Notes under the pieces: model-generated
What the model was told of the DNA's origin: nothing
Databases searched by the model: none
The model's input: only the letters and a program-made list of their open reading frames with translations
In this document: positions 32,763 to 41,150 of the stretch, one piece after another
Layout of the letters: the number at the start of each line of letters is the position of its first letter
How positions within the stretch are numbered: position 1 is the first letter of the stretch
NCBI RefSeq assembly: GCF_900104185.1
Contig: NZ_FNIZ01000005.1
Location: 134,278 to 198,277 of the forward strand
Direction of reading: 5' to 3'
Source: Halobacillus aidingensis
Lineage (GTDB): Bacteria; Bacillota; Bacilli; Bacillales; Halobacillaceae
Length of the DNA: 64,000 bases
Translations under genes and position numbers: made by a program

Positions 32763-33245
32763 ATGCGTACGATAATATTATCGAATGGTGACACGGTGGA
32801 AGTGGACTGTCTCAGTTGTGCCTTAACCAGTGGAGAAGTCGAACCTGAAGGGGGAGTCATTGCGGAAACAGAGCATTTCCACGCACACCAGGATGTGGCT
32901 TATCCAATCAGAGGGTTAGTCATCGTAGCATCTAAACGGCATATCAAAGGCCTTGATGAGTTGACGGAACAAGAACAACGGGATTATATCACGTTCATAA
33001 CGAAGATAAGAAAAGCGCAAAGGAAAGTTTTAGGGATTGAGAATGTGTATTATTTCTATAACGAAGACACGACCCACCACTTCCATTTATGGATGGTGCC
33101 CCGTTACGACTGGATGTATGAATTCGGACGCTCGGTGGAATCGGTTCGACCCGTTTTACTTCATGCGAGGAAAAATAAAAACGAATGGGATCATACAAAA
33201 GTTTTGGAAGGCATTCGCTTGTTAACAGAGGTGCTGAATGAATAG
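32763..33245 (+). CDS. HIT-superfamily (nucleotide-binding) protein
   Basis: 160 aa with the HIT-like fold: DCLSCAL near the N-terminus (as in metal-binding HIT proteins), VASKRHIKGLDELTE, and FYNEDTTHHFHLWMVPR at the catalytic histidine region. The usual HxHxH is changed: T-H-H-F-H-L-W lacks the first His. It may bind or hydrolyse a nucleotide conjugate. ATG 32763 has AAGGGGG 6 nt upstream and lies only 28 bp from repeat copy C, which therefore forms its leader region. The next gene overlaps its end by 8 bp. Confidence 0.78.
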   Translation: MRTIILSNGDTVEVDCLSCALTSGEVEPEGGVIAETEHFHAHQDVAYPIRGLVIVASKRHIKGLDELTEQEQRDYITFITKIRKAQRKVLGIENVYYFYNEDTTHHFHLWMVPRYDWMYEFGRSVESVRPVLLHARKNKNEWDHTKVLEGIRLLTEVLNE

Positions 33246-33696
33246 GGACATCCTCATATTCTTTTTCGTGCTTCTTTTTTTAAGTGTAACGGTTCAAGCT
33301 TCCAGTCCGTTTGTTACAAGCGAGGAAGGGGCAGTCGGTTATTATTATCAAGTTACCAAAGCGGAAAATACATACACATGGTTGATTGAAGGAAAAGACA
33401 ATATACAGACCGTGATAGAAACAGAAGAAAATGAAGATCGTCTTCAATCATTCCGGACAGGTGTAGAAAATGCAAACAGTCATTTGTCTACTCTCTGGAT
33501 TACGGGCGTGTTTTTTATCATCGTCTCAACTCTCACCCTTTACCTATTCAATAAGCGCAGTCATGTGGTTAAGGAATCTTTACCGGTCATCATCGCAGCT
33601 TTGTGTGTTCCGATTTACATATTGTTTACAATTTCCATTGAATTGAGTCATGCGTTGAATGACGCGGAATATTATTTTCAATCGCTTATAAAATAG
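33238..33696 (+). CDS. exported/membrane protein, unknown
   Basis: 152 aa: an N-terminal signal segment (ILIFFFVLLFLSVTVQA), an extracytoplasmic domain of about 70 residues with GYYYQVTKAENTYTWLIEG, then two membrane helices (about 84-104 and 112-132). Not recognised. ATG has GAGGTG 4-5 nt upstream and overlaps the HIT gene, so translation is coupled. Confidence 0.7.
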   Translation: MNRDILIFFFVLLFLSVTVQASSPFVTSEEGAVGYYYQVTKAENTYTWLIEGKDNIQTVIETEENEDRLQSFRTGVENANSHLSTLWITGVFFIIVSTLTLYLFNKRSHVVKESLPVIIAALCVPIYILFTISIELSHALNDAEYYFQSLIK

Positions 33697-33703
33697 GGGG
33701 GAT

Positions 33704-33868
33704 ATGATGTACAGCATTTCTATGGTGCTCTTTACATTTTTCGTTTGTTTAACGATTAGTTCTGTCTTCAATATTTTGTTCAAGACTACGAGAAGGTGGG
33801 ATTGGGCTGTTTCAATATTGTTGAGTGCCGTGCTCGCTCTGTTTCTTGTAGGGTTTATGGGAGGTTGA
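33704..33868 (+). CDS. small two-helix membrane protein, unknown
   Basis: 54 aa: MMYSISMVLFTFFVC begins the first hydrophobic helix, a basic loop (KTTRRWDW) follows, then a second helix (AVSILLSAVLALFLVGF). ATG follows GGGGG. It is 7 bp after the previous gene. The frame after its TGA stays open into the next small gene. Confidence 0.6.
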   Translation: MMYSISMVLFTFFVCLTISSVFNILFKTTRRWDWAVSILLSAVLALFLVGFMGG

Positions 33869-33940
33869 AGTGAAAAGGGGAGGTGGGATGATACTCGGTC
33901 ACGTCTGCGTAAGTTAACAATCATACGATTTATTTTTGGA

Positions 33941-34141
33941 TTGCTTGTATTAAGTTTGAGCGGCTATGGTTTATGGACAGAGGATTTTCGGGTTTTGCCG
34001 GTCATGTTATTGATGTTAGGTTTTTTGATGTTTGTTACAGGAATGGTTGAAATCCAAAAGCGTAAAGGAGCCTATTCGATTCTTCATTTTCTTACCGCTA
34101 CAGGCGTCTTTATCTATCTTTTTTATACATATGTCATATAA
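33941..34141 (+). CDS. DUF3953-like small membrane protein, start unclear
   Basis: From TTG 33941: 66 aa with three hydrophobic helices and LSGYGLWTEDFRVLPVMLL, LMFVTGMVEIQKRKGAYS, resembling DUF3953 proteins. TTG 33941 has no ribosome binding site, and coding-like sequence extends upstream (RKLTIIRFIFGLL). The good site GGGGAGGTGGG with ATG 33888 is in another frame; one extra base between 33889 and 33905 would join them. So the gene is either frameshifted in this sequence or uses an unusual start. Confidence 0.5.
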   Translation: MLVLSLSGYGLWTEDFRVLPVMLLMLGFLMFVTGMVEIQKRKGAYSILHFLTATGVFIYLFYTYVI

Positions 34142-34145
34142 AAGG

Positions 34146-34178
34146 GAAGTCCCTCTGGCTCGCAGAGGGACTTCTTTT
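34146..34178 (+). terminator. terminator (bidirectional shape)
   Basis: GAAGTCCCTCTG pairs perfectly with CAGAGGGACTTC around GCTCG, then TTTTC. It lies between the converging small membrane gene and the LLM oxidoreductase gene. Confidence 0.85.
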
Positions 34179-34199
34179 CTATAATGAATGCTTTCTCAA

Positions 34200-35198
34200 T
34201 CATTCATTTATTATCTCAGAAATAATTTCATAGGAGCGCAAACGCGCGCTGTGGTCGTAGATTTGTGAAATGACCATCATTTCGTCAGCTTCGGTTTCTG
34301 CCTGGAATTTCTTTAATTGTTCTCTCACTGTCTCTTTACTTCCTATAATCGATGCGCCAAGTTGTTGTCTTAGTGCAGCCTTTTCTTGTGCTGTCCACAC
34401 TTCATCCATGTTATCAACCGGTGGCTGGAGCAGATGATTCGTATTTCTTACAAGATTCAAGAATTGTTGCTGCAGGGACGTAGCCAATCTTTCTGCTTCT
34501 TCATCCGTATCTGCGGCAATGACATTGACGCCTACCATGACGTAAGGTTCATCAAGTACTTCAGAAGGCTGGAAACTAGAACGATACAAGTTCAAGGCGC
34601 CGCGCGTGTTGTTCGGTGAAAAGTGGCTGGCAAAAGAAAACGGCAGTCCGAGTTGGCCTGCAAGTTGTGCGCTGAATCCACTAGAGCCGAGCAGCCAAAC
34701 CGGAATGTCCAGGCCTTCTCCTGGAATCGCGCGAATATGATGATCTCCGGCAAAATAGCCCCGTAATTCATCTAACATCGCGGGAAACTCATTGGGATCA
34801 GAGTCTAAGTTTCTCCGTAAAGCCCGAGCTGTCATTCCGTCTGTTCCTGGGGCACGTCCAAGGCCTAAATCCACACGTCCGGGAAACAGAGTTTCAAGGG
34901 TGCCGAATTGTTCTGCGACAATGAGTGGAGCGTGATTCGGAAGCATCACTCCGCCTGAACCGACACGGATGGAGTTCGTATTGTGCAGCACATGACTGAT
35001 GGCGACGGATGTTGCGGAACTCGCGATAAAAGGCATGTTATGGTGTTCAGCCATCCAGTACCTTGTGAATCCCCACTTTTCAACATGTTGAGCAAGATCC
35101 ACCGTATTTCGGAAAGAATCCGCCGGTGTTCCTCCCTCAATTACAGGGGCAAGGTCGAGGACCGAGAATTTTGTATTTGCTAAACCTTGTACAGACAT
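34200..35198 (-). CDS. LLM-class flavin-dependent oxidoreductase
   Basis: 332 aa luciferase-like TIM-barrel protein of the group with the [21 protein letters not shown] start and [16 protein letters not shown] (conserved aromatic/His). [39 protein letters not shown] is characteristic of the single-component YceB/MsnO8-like branch. Substrate unknown; the known family uses reduced FMN and oxygen. ATG follows AGAGGTT. Single gene on the minus strand. Confidence 0.9.
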   Translation of the reverse strand: MSVQGLANTKFSVLDLAPVIEGGTPADSFRNTVDLAQHVEKWGFTRYWMAEHHNMPFIASSATSVAISHVLHNTNSIRVGSGGVMLPNHAPLIVAEQFGTLETLFPGRVDLGLGRAPGTDGMTARALRRNLDSDPNEFPAMLDELRGYFAGDHHIRAIPGEGLDIPVWLLGSSGFSAQLAGQLGLPFSFASHFSPNNTRGALNLYRSSFQPSEVLDEPYVMVGVNVIAADTDEEAERLATSLQQQFLNLVRNTNHLLQPPVDNMDEVWTAQEKAALRQQLGASIIGSKETVREQLKKFQAETEADEMMVISQIYDHSARLRSYEIISEIINE

Positions 35199-35357
35199 AG
35201 GATAACCTCTTTTCTATTTCACTTTATAATAAGTGGGCAATATAACCCTTTCCTTCGTATGACATCACTTATCATATCAGCTATATTTCGTGTCTCAAAA
35301 TAATCTGTTTGAAACTTATTCCATGTTCAGACGTCTATTTTCGAAAGGAGGGAGACG

Positions 35358-35843
35358 ATGCGGCAAATGTTGATTACTCTCTGTTGTTTACTTTTCCCGT
35401 TTTTCTATTTATCTACAACGGTTACAGCCACTTCATGGGCCTACCCTTTTGTCGTCTATGACGGTTTCATTTATGTTGTTGAAGAAGAGACGGTAGAAGT
35501 GCAAGTGGAAGAGAAGATTGGAGAAGTGACCGCTTATTCGGATATGCACCAGTATGAAGGGAATTTTTCGAATGTTTTTGAAAAAGGGACGGCCTATTAT
35601 AAAATCGTCGACCATCCTGCCACACAAGTAATTGCCGTTGAGGAACGAGAGGGCGTATTTAGAAGAGCGGAACGGGAAGCTCCCTATACCTACGTGAGTG
35701 AAGGGGAAGCAGGAGCGGATTCTTTTCTTGAAAAAGGAAAACCGGTGGAGCGGAACGATCTCGTCATTGGAACATTGCTATTTGTGTGCTTTATCATCTT
35801 CATCGGTGGGGCTGTCTATCTTTTTCAACGTAGTGGGACGTGA
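35358..35843 (+). CDS. exported protein with C-terminal membrane helix, unknown
   Basis: 161 aa: signal peptide (LITLCCLLFPFFYLSTTVTA), an extracellular beta-rich, Glu-rich domain (VVYDGFIYVVEEETVEV, EVTAYSDMHQYEGNFSNVF), and a C-terminal helix (IGTLLFVCFIIFIGGAVYLF). Not recognised. ATG has GGAGGGAG 4-5 nt upstream. Confidence 0.75.
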   Translation: MRQMLITLCCLLFPFFYLSTTVTATSWAYPFVVYDGFIYVVEEETVEVQVEEKIGEVTAYSDMHQYEGNFSNVFEKGTAYYKIVDHPATQVIAVEEREGVFRRAEREAPYTYVSEGEAGADSFLEKGKPVERNDLVIGTLLFVCFIIFIGGAVYLFQRSGT

Positions 35844-35894
35844 TTATGTGCACCTGCCATGTAGTTTGGATGAACGCCGCGAAGGAGGATGACT

Positions 35895-36056
35895 TTGCTC
35901 AAACATTTGAAGTCCTTGTTTACACGAAAGTCTTGTGTGATCTGTAAGAAGAAGCCTGTGGACCCTAAGTCGTATGATGATGATGAAGGAGAAACGGTGT
36001 TCGTTTGCAGGTCATGTATCCCTTATGCTGAACGGAGGGTCGTGAGAAAAAGGTAA
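35895..36056 (+). CDS. small four-cysteine protein, zinc-ribbon-like
   Basis: 53 aa, basic, with CVICKKKP and CRSCIPYAE, two CxxC knuckles about 25 residues apart that could bind zinc. Not assigned to a family. TTG 35895 lies 6 nt after AAGGAGG; an in-frame ATG at 35889 sits directly on that site. It follows the exported-protein gene by 51 bp. Confidence 0.6.
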   Translation: MLKHLKSLFTRKSCVICKKKPVDPKSYDDDEGETVFVCRSCIPYAERRVVRKR

Positions 36057-36090
36057 GTCTATGATCTTGATCATGATTACAGGCTTTTGA

Positions 36091-36099
36091 TGATATAAT
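36091..36099 (+). promoter_or_regulatory. extended -10 promoter of the DUF1538 operon
   Basis: TGATATAAT: a perfect TATAAT (36094-36099) preceded by TG one base away. The nearest -35-like hexamer, TTGATC (36067-36072), is 21 bp away. The start codon follows about 70 bp later. Confidence 0.5.
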
Positions 36100-36171
36100 G
36101 AATACAGAAAAACTTTTTAGAAACGGAACATCTTTATACAAGCTCCTCAACTCTTTCCTAGGAGGCTTTAG

Positions 36172-36864
36172 ATGGACAATATTAAAGAGACGTTTCTTGA
36201 AGTCGTCCTCTCCATACTCCCCATCACGATTGTCATTACCATCCTTCAATTCACTTTAGTCTGGCTTCCGTTGGACATGTTCTTCCAATTTCTCATCGGC
36301 GTAGGGATGGTCGGGGCCGGCTTGGTGTTGTTTTTGCTCGGAGTCAATATCGGGTTGTTACCGATTGGAGAAATGATCGGCTCTGCGTTGTCTAAAACGA
36401 AGAGAATCTGGCTGATCGTTTTTTTCGGATTTCTTTTAGGTCTTGTAGTGACCATAGCGGAACCTGATGTCCGTGTGCTTTCCTCTCAGGTGGATCAGGT
36501 CTCTGGTGGACAGATCCCTATGGACATTCTTATCCTTTCCGTTGCGATCGGGGTAGGGGTGTTTGTCGCCCTCGCCATGTTCCGGATTATCTTCAGTATC
36601 AACATTGTTTACTTGCTTGCAGGGGGTTATGCTATTGTCTTTCTCCTGGCGGCCTTTACACCGAGTGTTTTCGTCCCGATATCCTTTGATGCCGGCGGAG
36701 TGACCACAGGCCCGTTGACGGTGCCGTTTATCCTTTCACTCGGTGTCGGTGTGGCCGCTGTCATGCGTGGGAAATCCTCATCCGGTGATGGGTTTGGTCT
36801 TGTCGCCTTAGCTTCGATAGGTCCGATTTTATCTGTTCTCCTTTTAGGGGTGATTTATGGGTGA
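36172..36864 (+). CDS. DUF1538 membrane protein 1
   Basis: 230 aa polytopic protein with about six or seven helices. Family marks: GVNIGLLPIGEMIGSAL, VTIAEPDVRVLSSQV, FDAGGVTTGPLTVPFILSLGVGVA and GDGFGLVALASIGPILSVLLLG. The buried acidic AEPD and FDAGGVTTGP motifs suggest ion or solute transport, but no DUF1538 function is established to my knowledge. ATG follows AGGAGG. The next gene encodes a homologue and overlaps by 4 bp (GTGA), so the two probably form a heteromer. Confidence 0.85.
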   Translation: MDNIKETFLEVVLSILPITIVITILQFTLVWLPLDMFFQFLIGVGMVGAGLVLFLLGVNIGLLPIGEMIGSALSKTKRIWLIVFFGFLLGLVVTIAEPDVRVLSSQVDQVSGGQIPMDILILSVAIGVGVFVALAMFRIIFSINIVYLLAGGYAIVFLLAAFTPSVFVPISFDAGGVTTGPLTVPFILSLGVGVAAVMRGKSSSGDGFGLVALASIGPILSVLLLGVIYG

Positions 36865-37631
36865 ACATCAAAATTTTCGAAGGCTTCTGGCACGTCCTGT
36901 TTGATGTTGCGACAGCGCTCATTCCATTATTCTTCTTATTCCTTCTCTTTCAACTTGTTTTTCTTAAGCTGCCATGGGAAAAGTTACAGGACATCCTGGT
37001 TGGCTTCATTTTGACTTATGCAGGTCTCGCTCTATTTTTGCAGGGGGTCCATATCGGCTTCTTACCTGTTGGCAGCATGATGGGTGAGAAACTGGGAACC
37101 ATTGAAAACACTTGGCTGCTTGTACCCATCGGTTTTGTCCTGGGCTTTGTCGCCATTTATGCAGAGCCCGCGGTCAGTGTGCTTACACACCAGGTTGAGA
37201 AAGTCTCCGGTGGCTATATCCCACAGAAATTATTGCTCTATACACTTTCGTTTGGCGTCGGTCTTTCGATCGCTCTTTCCATGGTACGCATTTTGATCGG
37301 TATACCGATATGGTATTTTGTTGTCCCTGGTTATCTGTTCGCCTTGATTATCGTTCGGTTCTCAAATAAAACATTCACTTCGGTCGCATTTGACTCTGGT
37401 GGAGTAGCCACAGGCCCGATGACCGCTACTTTTATACTGAGTCTATTCGTAGGCATTGCCTCTGTCACAGAAGGACGTGATCCGCTTTTGGACGGCTTTG
37501 GAATGGTGGCTCTCGTTGCTTTGGCCCCGATTATTTCCGTCCTAACCCTAGGCGTGATCTACAGGAGAAAGGAGCAGGAGCAGTATGACAAAGAACAACT
37601 CCGGACAAAAGCTCATAGTAACGATCGTTAA
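36861..37631 (+). CDS. DUF1538 membrane protein 2
   Basis: 256 aa, clearly related to the preceding protein: GVHIGFLPVGSMMGEKLG, VAIYAEPAVSVLTHQV, FDSGGVATGPMTATFILSLFVG and LDGFGMVALVALAPIISVLTLG occupy the same positions. The pair arose by duplication. A basic/acidic C-terminal tail (RRKEQEQYDKEQLRTK) projects into the cytosol. GTG start with AGGGGTGAT upstream. The PII-like gene begins 47 bp before its end, a long overlap that fixes the stoichiometry of expression. Confidence 0.85.
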   Translation: MNIKIFEGFWHVLFDVATALIPLFFLFLLFQLVFLKLPWEKLQDILVGFILTYAGLALFLQGVHIGFLPVGSMMGEKLGTIENTWLLVPIGFVLGFVAIYAEPAVSVLTHQVEKVSGGYIPQKLLLYTLSFGVGLSIALSMVRILIGIPIWYFVVPGYLFALIIVRFSNKTFTSVAFDSGGVATGPMTATFILSLFVGIASVTEGRDPLLDGFGMVALVALAPIISVLTLGVIYRRKEQEQYDKEQLRTKAHSNDR

Positions 37632-38319
37632 AAAAGAGAAAGCAAAAAAAGTCGTCCATGCATCGACTCTTGCAGGTGCCCAGGGGGGAACGACCTTTTT
37701 TGGTAAAGGTTTCAGAATGGATGAAAAGAAGCGTTTTCTCGGCATACCAGTAGAAAGGGAGCGGGAAGTTATCTTAACCCTCGTTTCCAATTCCATTTAT
37801 GAATCGGTCATGGAAGCTATCATCCAAGCAGCAAAATTGAACCGACCGAGGCACGGCATAGGATTTGTCCTCGATACGAAAAATATCAGCGGCATCAATC
37901 ATATGATCGGACTGGGACTTGAACCAGAACAAAACGCAAGTGAGGATGTGATGCAGATGGAAAAGCAGAAGCAGAAATTATCCTATGATCTGATTGTGAC
38001 AATCGTCAATAAAGGGGATGCGGAAAAAGTCGTAGACGCCTCTAAAGAGGCAGGGGCAGAGGGCGGTACCATCATCACAGGACGAGGTACAGGTATACAT
38101 GAAAAAGCGAAACTTTTTAATATATTAATTGAACCCGAAAAAGAAGTGGTGCTGACATTGATCGTGAAAGAAAAGTGTGATGGAGTCCTGCGTGCGATTG
38201 AACGAGGAGCAAGACTCGATGAGCCGGGCAGAGGGATTGCCTTTGTGCTGGATGTCGAACGGACGGTAGGGATCAACCATCTATTGAATCAACAATGGAG
38301 TGAAGAAATGAAGGAGTGA
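37585..38319 (+). CDS. tandem double PII-like regulator
   Basis: 244 aa made of two PII-like (ferredoxin-fold) domains, about 8-110 and 130-235. Domain 1: KLIVTIVKKEKAKKVVHAS ... GAQGGTTFFGKG ... GIGFVLDTKNISGINH; domain 2: DLIVTIVNKGDAEKVVDAS ... GAEGGTIITGRGTG ... GIAFVLDVERTVGINH. The GGT-x-x-x-GRG stretch corresponds to the ligand/T-loop base; the uridylylated tyrosine of GlnB is absent in both. It should bind a small effector and control the two DUF1538 proteins by analogy with PII-Amt. ATG follows AAAGGAGCAGG. Confidence 0.85.
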   Translation: MTKNNSGQKLIVTIVKKEKAKKVVHASTLAGAQGGTTFFGKGFRMDEKKRFLGIPVEREREVILTLVSNSIYESVMEAIIQAAKLNRPRHGIGFVLDTKNISGINHMIGLGLEPEQNASEDVMQMEKQKQKLSYDLIVTIVNKGDAEKVVDASKEAGAEGGTIITGRGTGIHEKAKLFNILIEPEKEVVLTLIVKEKCDGVLRAIERGARLDEPGRGIAFVLDVERTVGINHLLNQQWSEEMKE

Positions 38320-38323
38320 AAGC

Positions 38324-38848
38324 ATGCAAATCAGAGCAGAACAGAAAGAAGACTTCCCAACCATTGAACTGGTCATTTTAAAAGCATTTGAGAACGCGGA
38401 AATGAGTGACCAAACCGAACATCAACTCGTTGGCCGGTTGAGAGATTCTGATGCCTATATCCCTGAACTTTCTCTTGTGGCAGAGGAAAAGTATGAAATC
38501 TTAGGTCACATCATGTTAACGAAGATAAGCATAGGTGAAGAAGAGTCTGTGAAATCCTTGGCACTCGCCCCAGTTTCTGTTCTTCCTTCTTATCAAAATC
38601 AAGGGATAGGCAAGTCGTTAACGGAGCACTCTTTGGAAAAAGCGAGGGAGTTGGGTTATGAATCTGTCATTGTCCTTGGACATCCAGGATATTATTCCAA
38701 ATTCGGTTTTCAACCAGCCTCCCAGTACGGAATAACAGCCCCTTTCGAAGTTCCTGATGAAGCTTTCATGGCCTTGGAGTTGAAAAGAGGGGCGTTAGAA
38801 AAGGTTTCAGGAACCGTCCATTATTCCCCGGAATTTTCACAAGAATAA
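38324..38848 (+). CDS. GNAT N-acetyltransferase (YhbS-like)
   Basis: 174 aa GNAT of the COG3153/YhbS type: N-terminal strand IRAEQKEDFPTIELVI, VSVLPSYQNQGIGKSLTEHS with the acetyl-CoA loop, and LGHPGYYSKFGFQPAS, a motif typical of this branch. Acceptor unknown. ATG has AAGGAG 7 nt upstream, 4 bp after the PII-like gene; it is probably the last gene of that operon, which may be chance or a functional link. Confidence 0.88.
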   Translation: MQIRAEQKEDFPTIELVILKAFENAEMSDQTEHQLVGRLRDSDAYIPELSLVAEEKYEILGHIMLTKISIGEEESVKSLALAPVSVLPSYQNQGIGKSLTEHSLEKARELGYESVIVLGHPGYYSKFGFQPASQYGITAPFEVPDEAFMALELKRGALEKVSGTVHYSPEFSQE

Positions 38849-38923
38849 AGGGTCTTACGGAAGATCAGGAGTCTCATCATTTTAGGATGATCGACAGCGT
38901 TCAGGTCATAAGGGGGAGAGAAG

Positions 38924-39319
38924 TTGAGGAAGTTTCTCATTTTTATGTTTGGGATGTTTGTCCTTCTTGCAGGATGCAGTTCTGAAAAAGAGAAGCTGAT
39001 GGATGAGATAACCTCAGAAGTGGAAGGGCGTTATAGTGTTCTCGCTTTTAAGAGTGAAAAGGATTCTGGAGAAGCGTTCCAAAACGAAATCAACCAGAGG
39101 TTCAGTGATCCTGAAGTATGGGAGAACAGGCTCTATTCCTTCAACATCCTAAAAAGAGTGCCAGATGAACCCTATGATTACAAGAAACTATTGAATATCG
39201 AGGAGTTACCGCAATTTATCGTTTTAGATACGGAGGAGATTGTTTTCCGCACGGCCCATATTGAGGACTTGGAAAGCTTTTTGCTCGGTGACGGTCAACA
39301 TTCTTCTCATGAGCATTAA
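38924..39319 (+). CDS. lipoprotein, unknown
   Basis: 131 aa. Signal peptide with lipobox LLAGC (Cys 18), then a soluble domain with GRYSVLAFKSEKDSGEAF and LPQFIVLDTEEIVFRT, which suggests a thioredoxin-like fold without CxxC. It ends in SSHEH. TTG start with AAGGGGGAGAG upstream. Faces the small membrane gene on the minus strand across a shared terminator. Confidence 0.78.
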   Translation: MRKFLIFMFGMFVLLAGCSSEKEKLMDEITSEVEGRYSVLAFKSEKDSGEAFQNEINQRFSDPEVWENRLYSFNILKRVPDEPYDYKKLLNIEELPQFIVLDTEEIVFRTAHIEDLESFLLGDGQHSSHEH

Positions 39320-39350
39320 AAAAACGGAAGCTGAAGGGCTTCCGTTTTTT
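39319..39350 (+). terminator. bidirectional terminator
   Basis: AAAACGGAAGC pairs with GCTTCCGTTTT, with A and T runs on the flanks, between two converging genes. Confidence 0.9.
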
Positions 39351-39356
39351 GTGATT

Positions 39357-39542
39357 TTAAAAAGGTTTCGTATGTTTAGGGTCTGCTGATTTCTGGGCAG
39401 CTCCTTGGTCGTAATACATTTCTTCAAAGGCTTCTTTGTTTTCATTTGCCATATTGACATGAGGCTGAGCTTTTCTTTTTCGGGCGAAGTAGATGGATAG
39501 GCCAATCAATACAATCGGAATCAATAGTAAGAGCCATAACAT
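39357..39542 (-). CDS. small membrane protein, unknown
   Basis: 61 aa: one N-terminal helix (LWLLLLIPIVLIGLSIYFA) then a hydrophilic tail with FEEMYYDQGAAQKSADP. Not recognised. ATG has GAGGAGG 6-7 nt upstream, which supports a real gene. The 270 bp between it and the glucan operon hold the operon's control region. Confidence 0.72.
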   Translation of the reverse strand: MLWLLLLIPIVLIGLSIYFARKRKAQPHVNMANENKEAFEEMYYDQGAAQKSADPKHTKPF

Positions 39543-39682
39543 GTTTCGTTCCTCCTCAATGTTTTTGGCTTACAGTAACCCTATTCCCCTTCTAGCCGCT
39601 TTCATGCTGTTTATGACAAGAAATCCGTCTAAGGAACTGCTCCATGTAATAAACGAAATAAATCCTTCATAAGAAATTTAAG

Positions 39683-39694
39683 GAAACCGGTTTA
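39683..39694 (+). promoter_or_regulatory. LacI-family operator O1
   Basis: GAAACCGGTTTA, core AAACCGGTTT, about 48 bp upstream of the -35 of the glucan operon promoter. Same core as O2 (39801) and O3 (45484). Confidence 0.75.
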
Positions 39695-39735
39695 CTAAAA
39701 AACACGATTAATTGTGAAAAAATTTAAAAAAACCA

Positions 39736-39764
39736 TTGAAAACGGATACATTTGTCGATATAAT
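39736..39764 (+). promoter_or_regulatory. sigma-A promoter of the glucan operon
   Basis: TTGAAA (39736-39741), 17 bp, TATAAT (39759-39764). It lies between operators O1 and O2. Confidence 0.85.
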
Positions 39765-39800
39765 CAAGCTAACCTAATAAATCGATTGATTTTTTTTAAA

Positions 39801-39826
39801 CATCAACGAAACCGGTTTCGTTGATG
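39801..39826 (+). promoter_or_regulatory. LacI-family operator O2 (26-bp perfect palindrome)
   Basis: CATCAACGAAACC followed immediately by its exact reverse complement, centred at 39813.5 on CCGG. It lies about 30-55 bp downstream of the predicted transcription start and 125 bp (centre to centre) from O1, suitable for blocking elongation or for looping. Confidence 0.88.
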
Positions 39827-39871
39827 TGGGGGGAAGAGAAATTAGGCAGGAATACGAAAGGAATGGTGAAA

Positions 39872-41143
39872 GTGAAAAAGAATTTATCTGTCGTTATGTT
39901 GTTGGTCTTATCGATGTTTCTTTATGCGTGTAGCAGTGGCGATGAAGAATCGGCTTCAGGCGAAGGCAAAGTCACTTTGGATTTCTGGGTTTTTGGTGCG
40001 ACGAACTATGAGGCGTTAGCAGAGGAATATGAAAAAGAAAATCCAGACGTAACCATTAATATTAAAAACTCTGAATTGGGCGACCACCACGATAGTTTGT
40101 TCACGTCCATTTCAGCGGGCACAGGCGCTCCGGACTTGACGATGATCGAGGTCGATCAGCTGGACCGTTACCGTGAAGCGCAAGATCGTTTTGTAAACTT
40201 GTATGACTTAGGTGCCGAAGAAATACAAGATCAATACTTAGATTGGAAATGGAAGATGGCTGAAAATGGAGAAGGAGATTTCTTGTTCGGTTTACCGACA
40301 GACATAGGACCGAAAGCGATGTACTTCCACACAGAAGTATTCGAAGAAGCGGGACTACCGACAGATCCTGATAAAGTCAGTGAAATGATTTCAACTCCTG
40401 AACAATTTAAAGAAGCAGCGACAACCGTTTTAGATAAAACAGGAAAACCAATGGTAGACAGTATGGAAATGGCGTTCCGTGCAAACATGGATGCTCTTGA
40501 AGTCAGCTACTTCAACCGTGATGGTGAACTATTGATCGGTGAAGCAGATAACGGGGTAAAAGAAGCTTATGATTACGCTGTAGACCTCCACGAACAAGGT
40601 GTTGTAGGATCATTCGAAATGTGGACACCGGAATGGGCGAATGCCTTGAACCAAGGTGGGTTTGCTGTTGAGATGGCTCCTGCTTGGTTGAAAGGTTACA
40701 TGACAGAAAACGCACCAGAAGGCGCAGGTAAGTGGAGAGTGACGACACTTCCAACAGACTTTGCCGGAAACTGGGGAGGTTCTTATGTAGCGATTCCTTC
40801 TGAAACGAAACATAGTGAAGAAGCGTACAAATTCGCTAAATGGATGCTTTCTCCTGAAAATCAATTAGAGTCCTTCGTAGAAAGTGGTTTGTTCCCATCT
40901 GCTCCAGAAGTGTACGAAATGGAAGAATTCGTGAACAACTCTGATGAGTATTTCGGCGGACAGAACACAGCTGCTTACTTTGCAGAAGCGGCAAAAGAAA
41001 TCCCTGAAGTGTACAAAGGACCGAAATATGTAACCGTAAACAATGAAGTGTTGACAGCTCTTAGAAATGTTCAAGAAGGCGCAGATCCTCAAGAAGAATG
41101 GGAAGCAGCCGTTGAACGTATTGAAGGTTTAGTGAGTCGCTAA
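39872..41143 (+). CDS. sugar ABC transporter, substrate-binding lipoprotein
   Basis: 423 aa. Lipoprotein signal peptide ending in LYAC; family-1 type binding protein: TLDFWVFGATNYEALAEEYEKENP start, GTGAPDLTMIEVDQ, GGFAVEMAPAW and WGGSYVAIPSETKHSEEA. By context it binds beta-glucan oligosaccharides. GTG 39872 has AAAGGAA about 9 nt upstream and directly precedes KKNLSVVMLL; earlier in-frame starts overlap that site. First gene of the operon, controlled by O1/O2. A hairpin follows its stop and probably keeps its message more abundant than the permeases. Confidence 0.93.
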   Translation: MKKNLSVVMLLVLSMFLYACSSGDEESASGEGKVTLDFWVFGATNYEALAEEYEKENPDVTINIKNSELGDHHDSLFTSISAGTGAPDLTMIEVDQLDRYREAQDRFVNLYDLGAEEIQDQYLDWKWKMAENGEGDFLFGLPTDIGPKAMYFHTEVFEEAGLPTDPDKVSEMISTPEQFKEAATTVLDKTGKPMVDSMEMAFRANMDALEVSYFNRDGELLIGEADNGVKEAYDYAVDLHEQGVVGSFEMWTPEWANALNQGGFAVEMAPAWLKGYMTENAPEGAGKWRVTTLPTDFAGNWGGSYVAIPSETKHSEEAYKFAKWMLSPENQLESFVESGLFPSAPEVYEMEEFVNNSDEYFGGQNTAAYFAEAAKEIPEVYKGPKYVTVNNEVLTALRNVQEGADPQEEWEAAVERIEGLVSR

Positions 41144-41150
41144 AGGTTTA

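Noticed and set aside
37585-38319. Idea that the DUF294 nucleotidyltransferase uridylylates the tandem PII-like protein
   Set aside because: Neither PII-like domain has a tyrosine in the T-loop position, and the two loci are 7 kb apart; no direct support.
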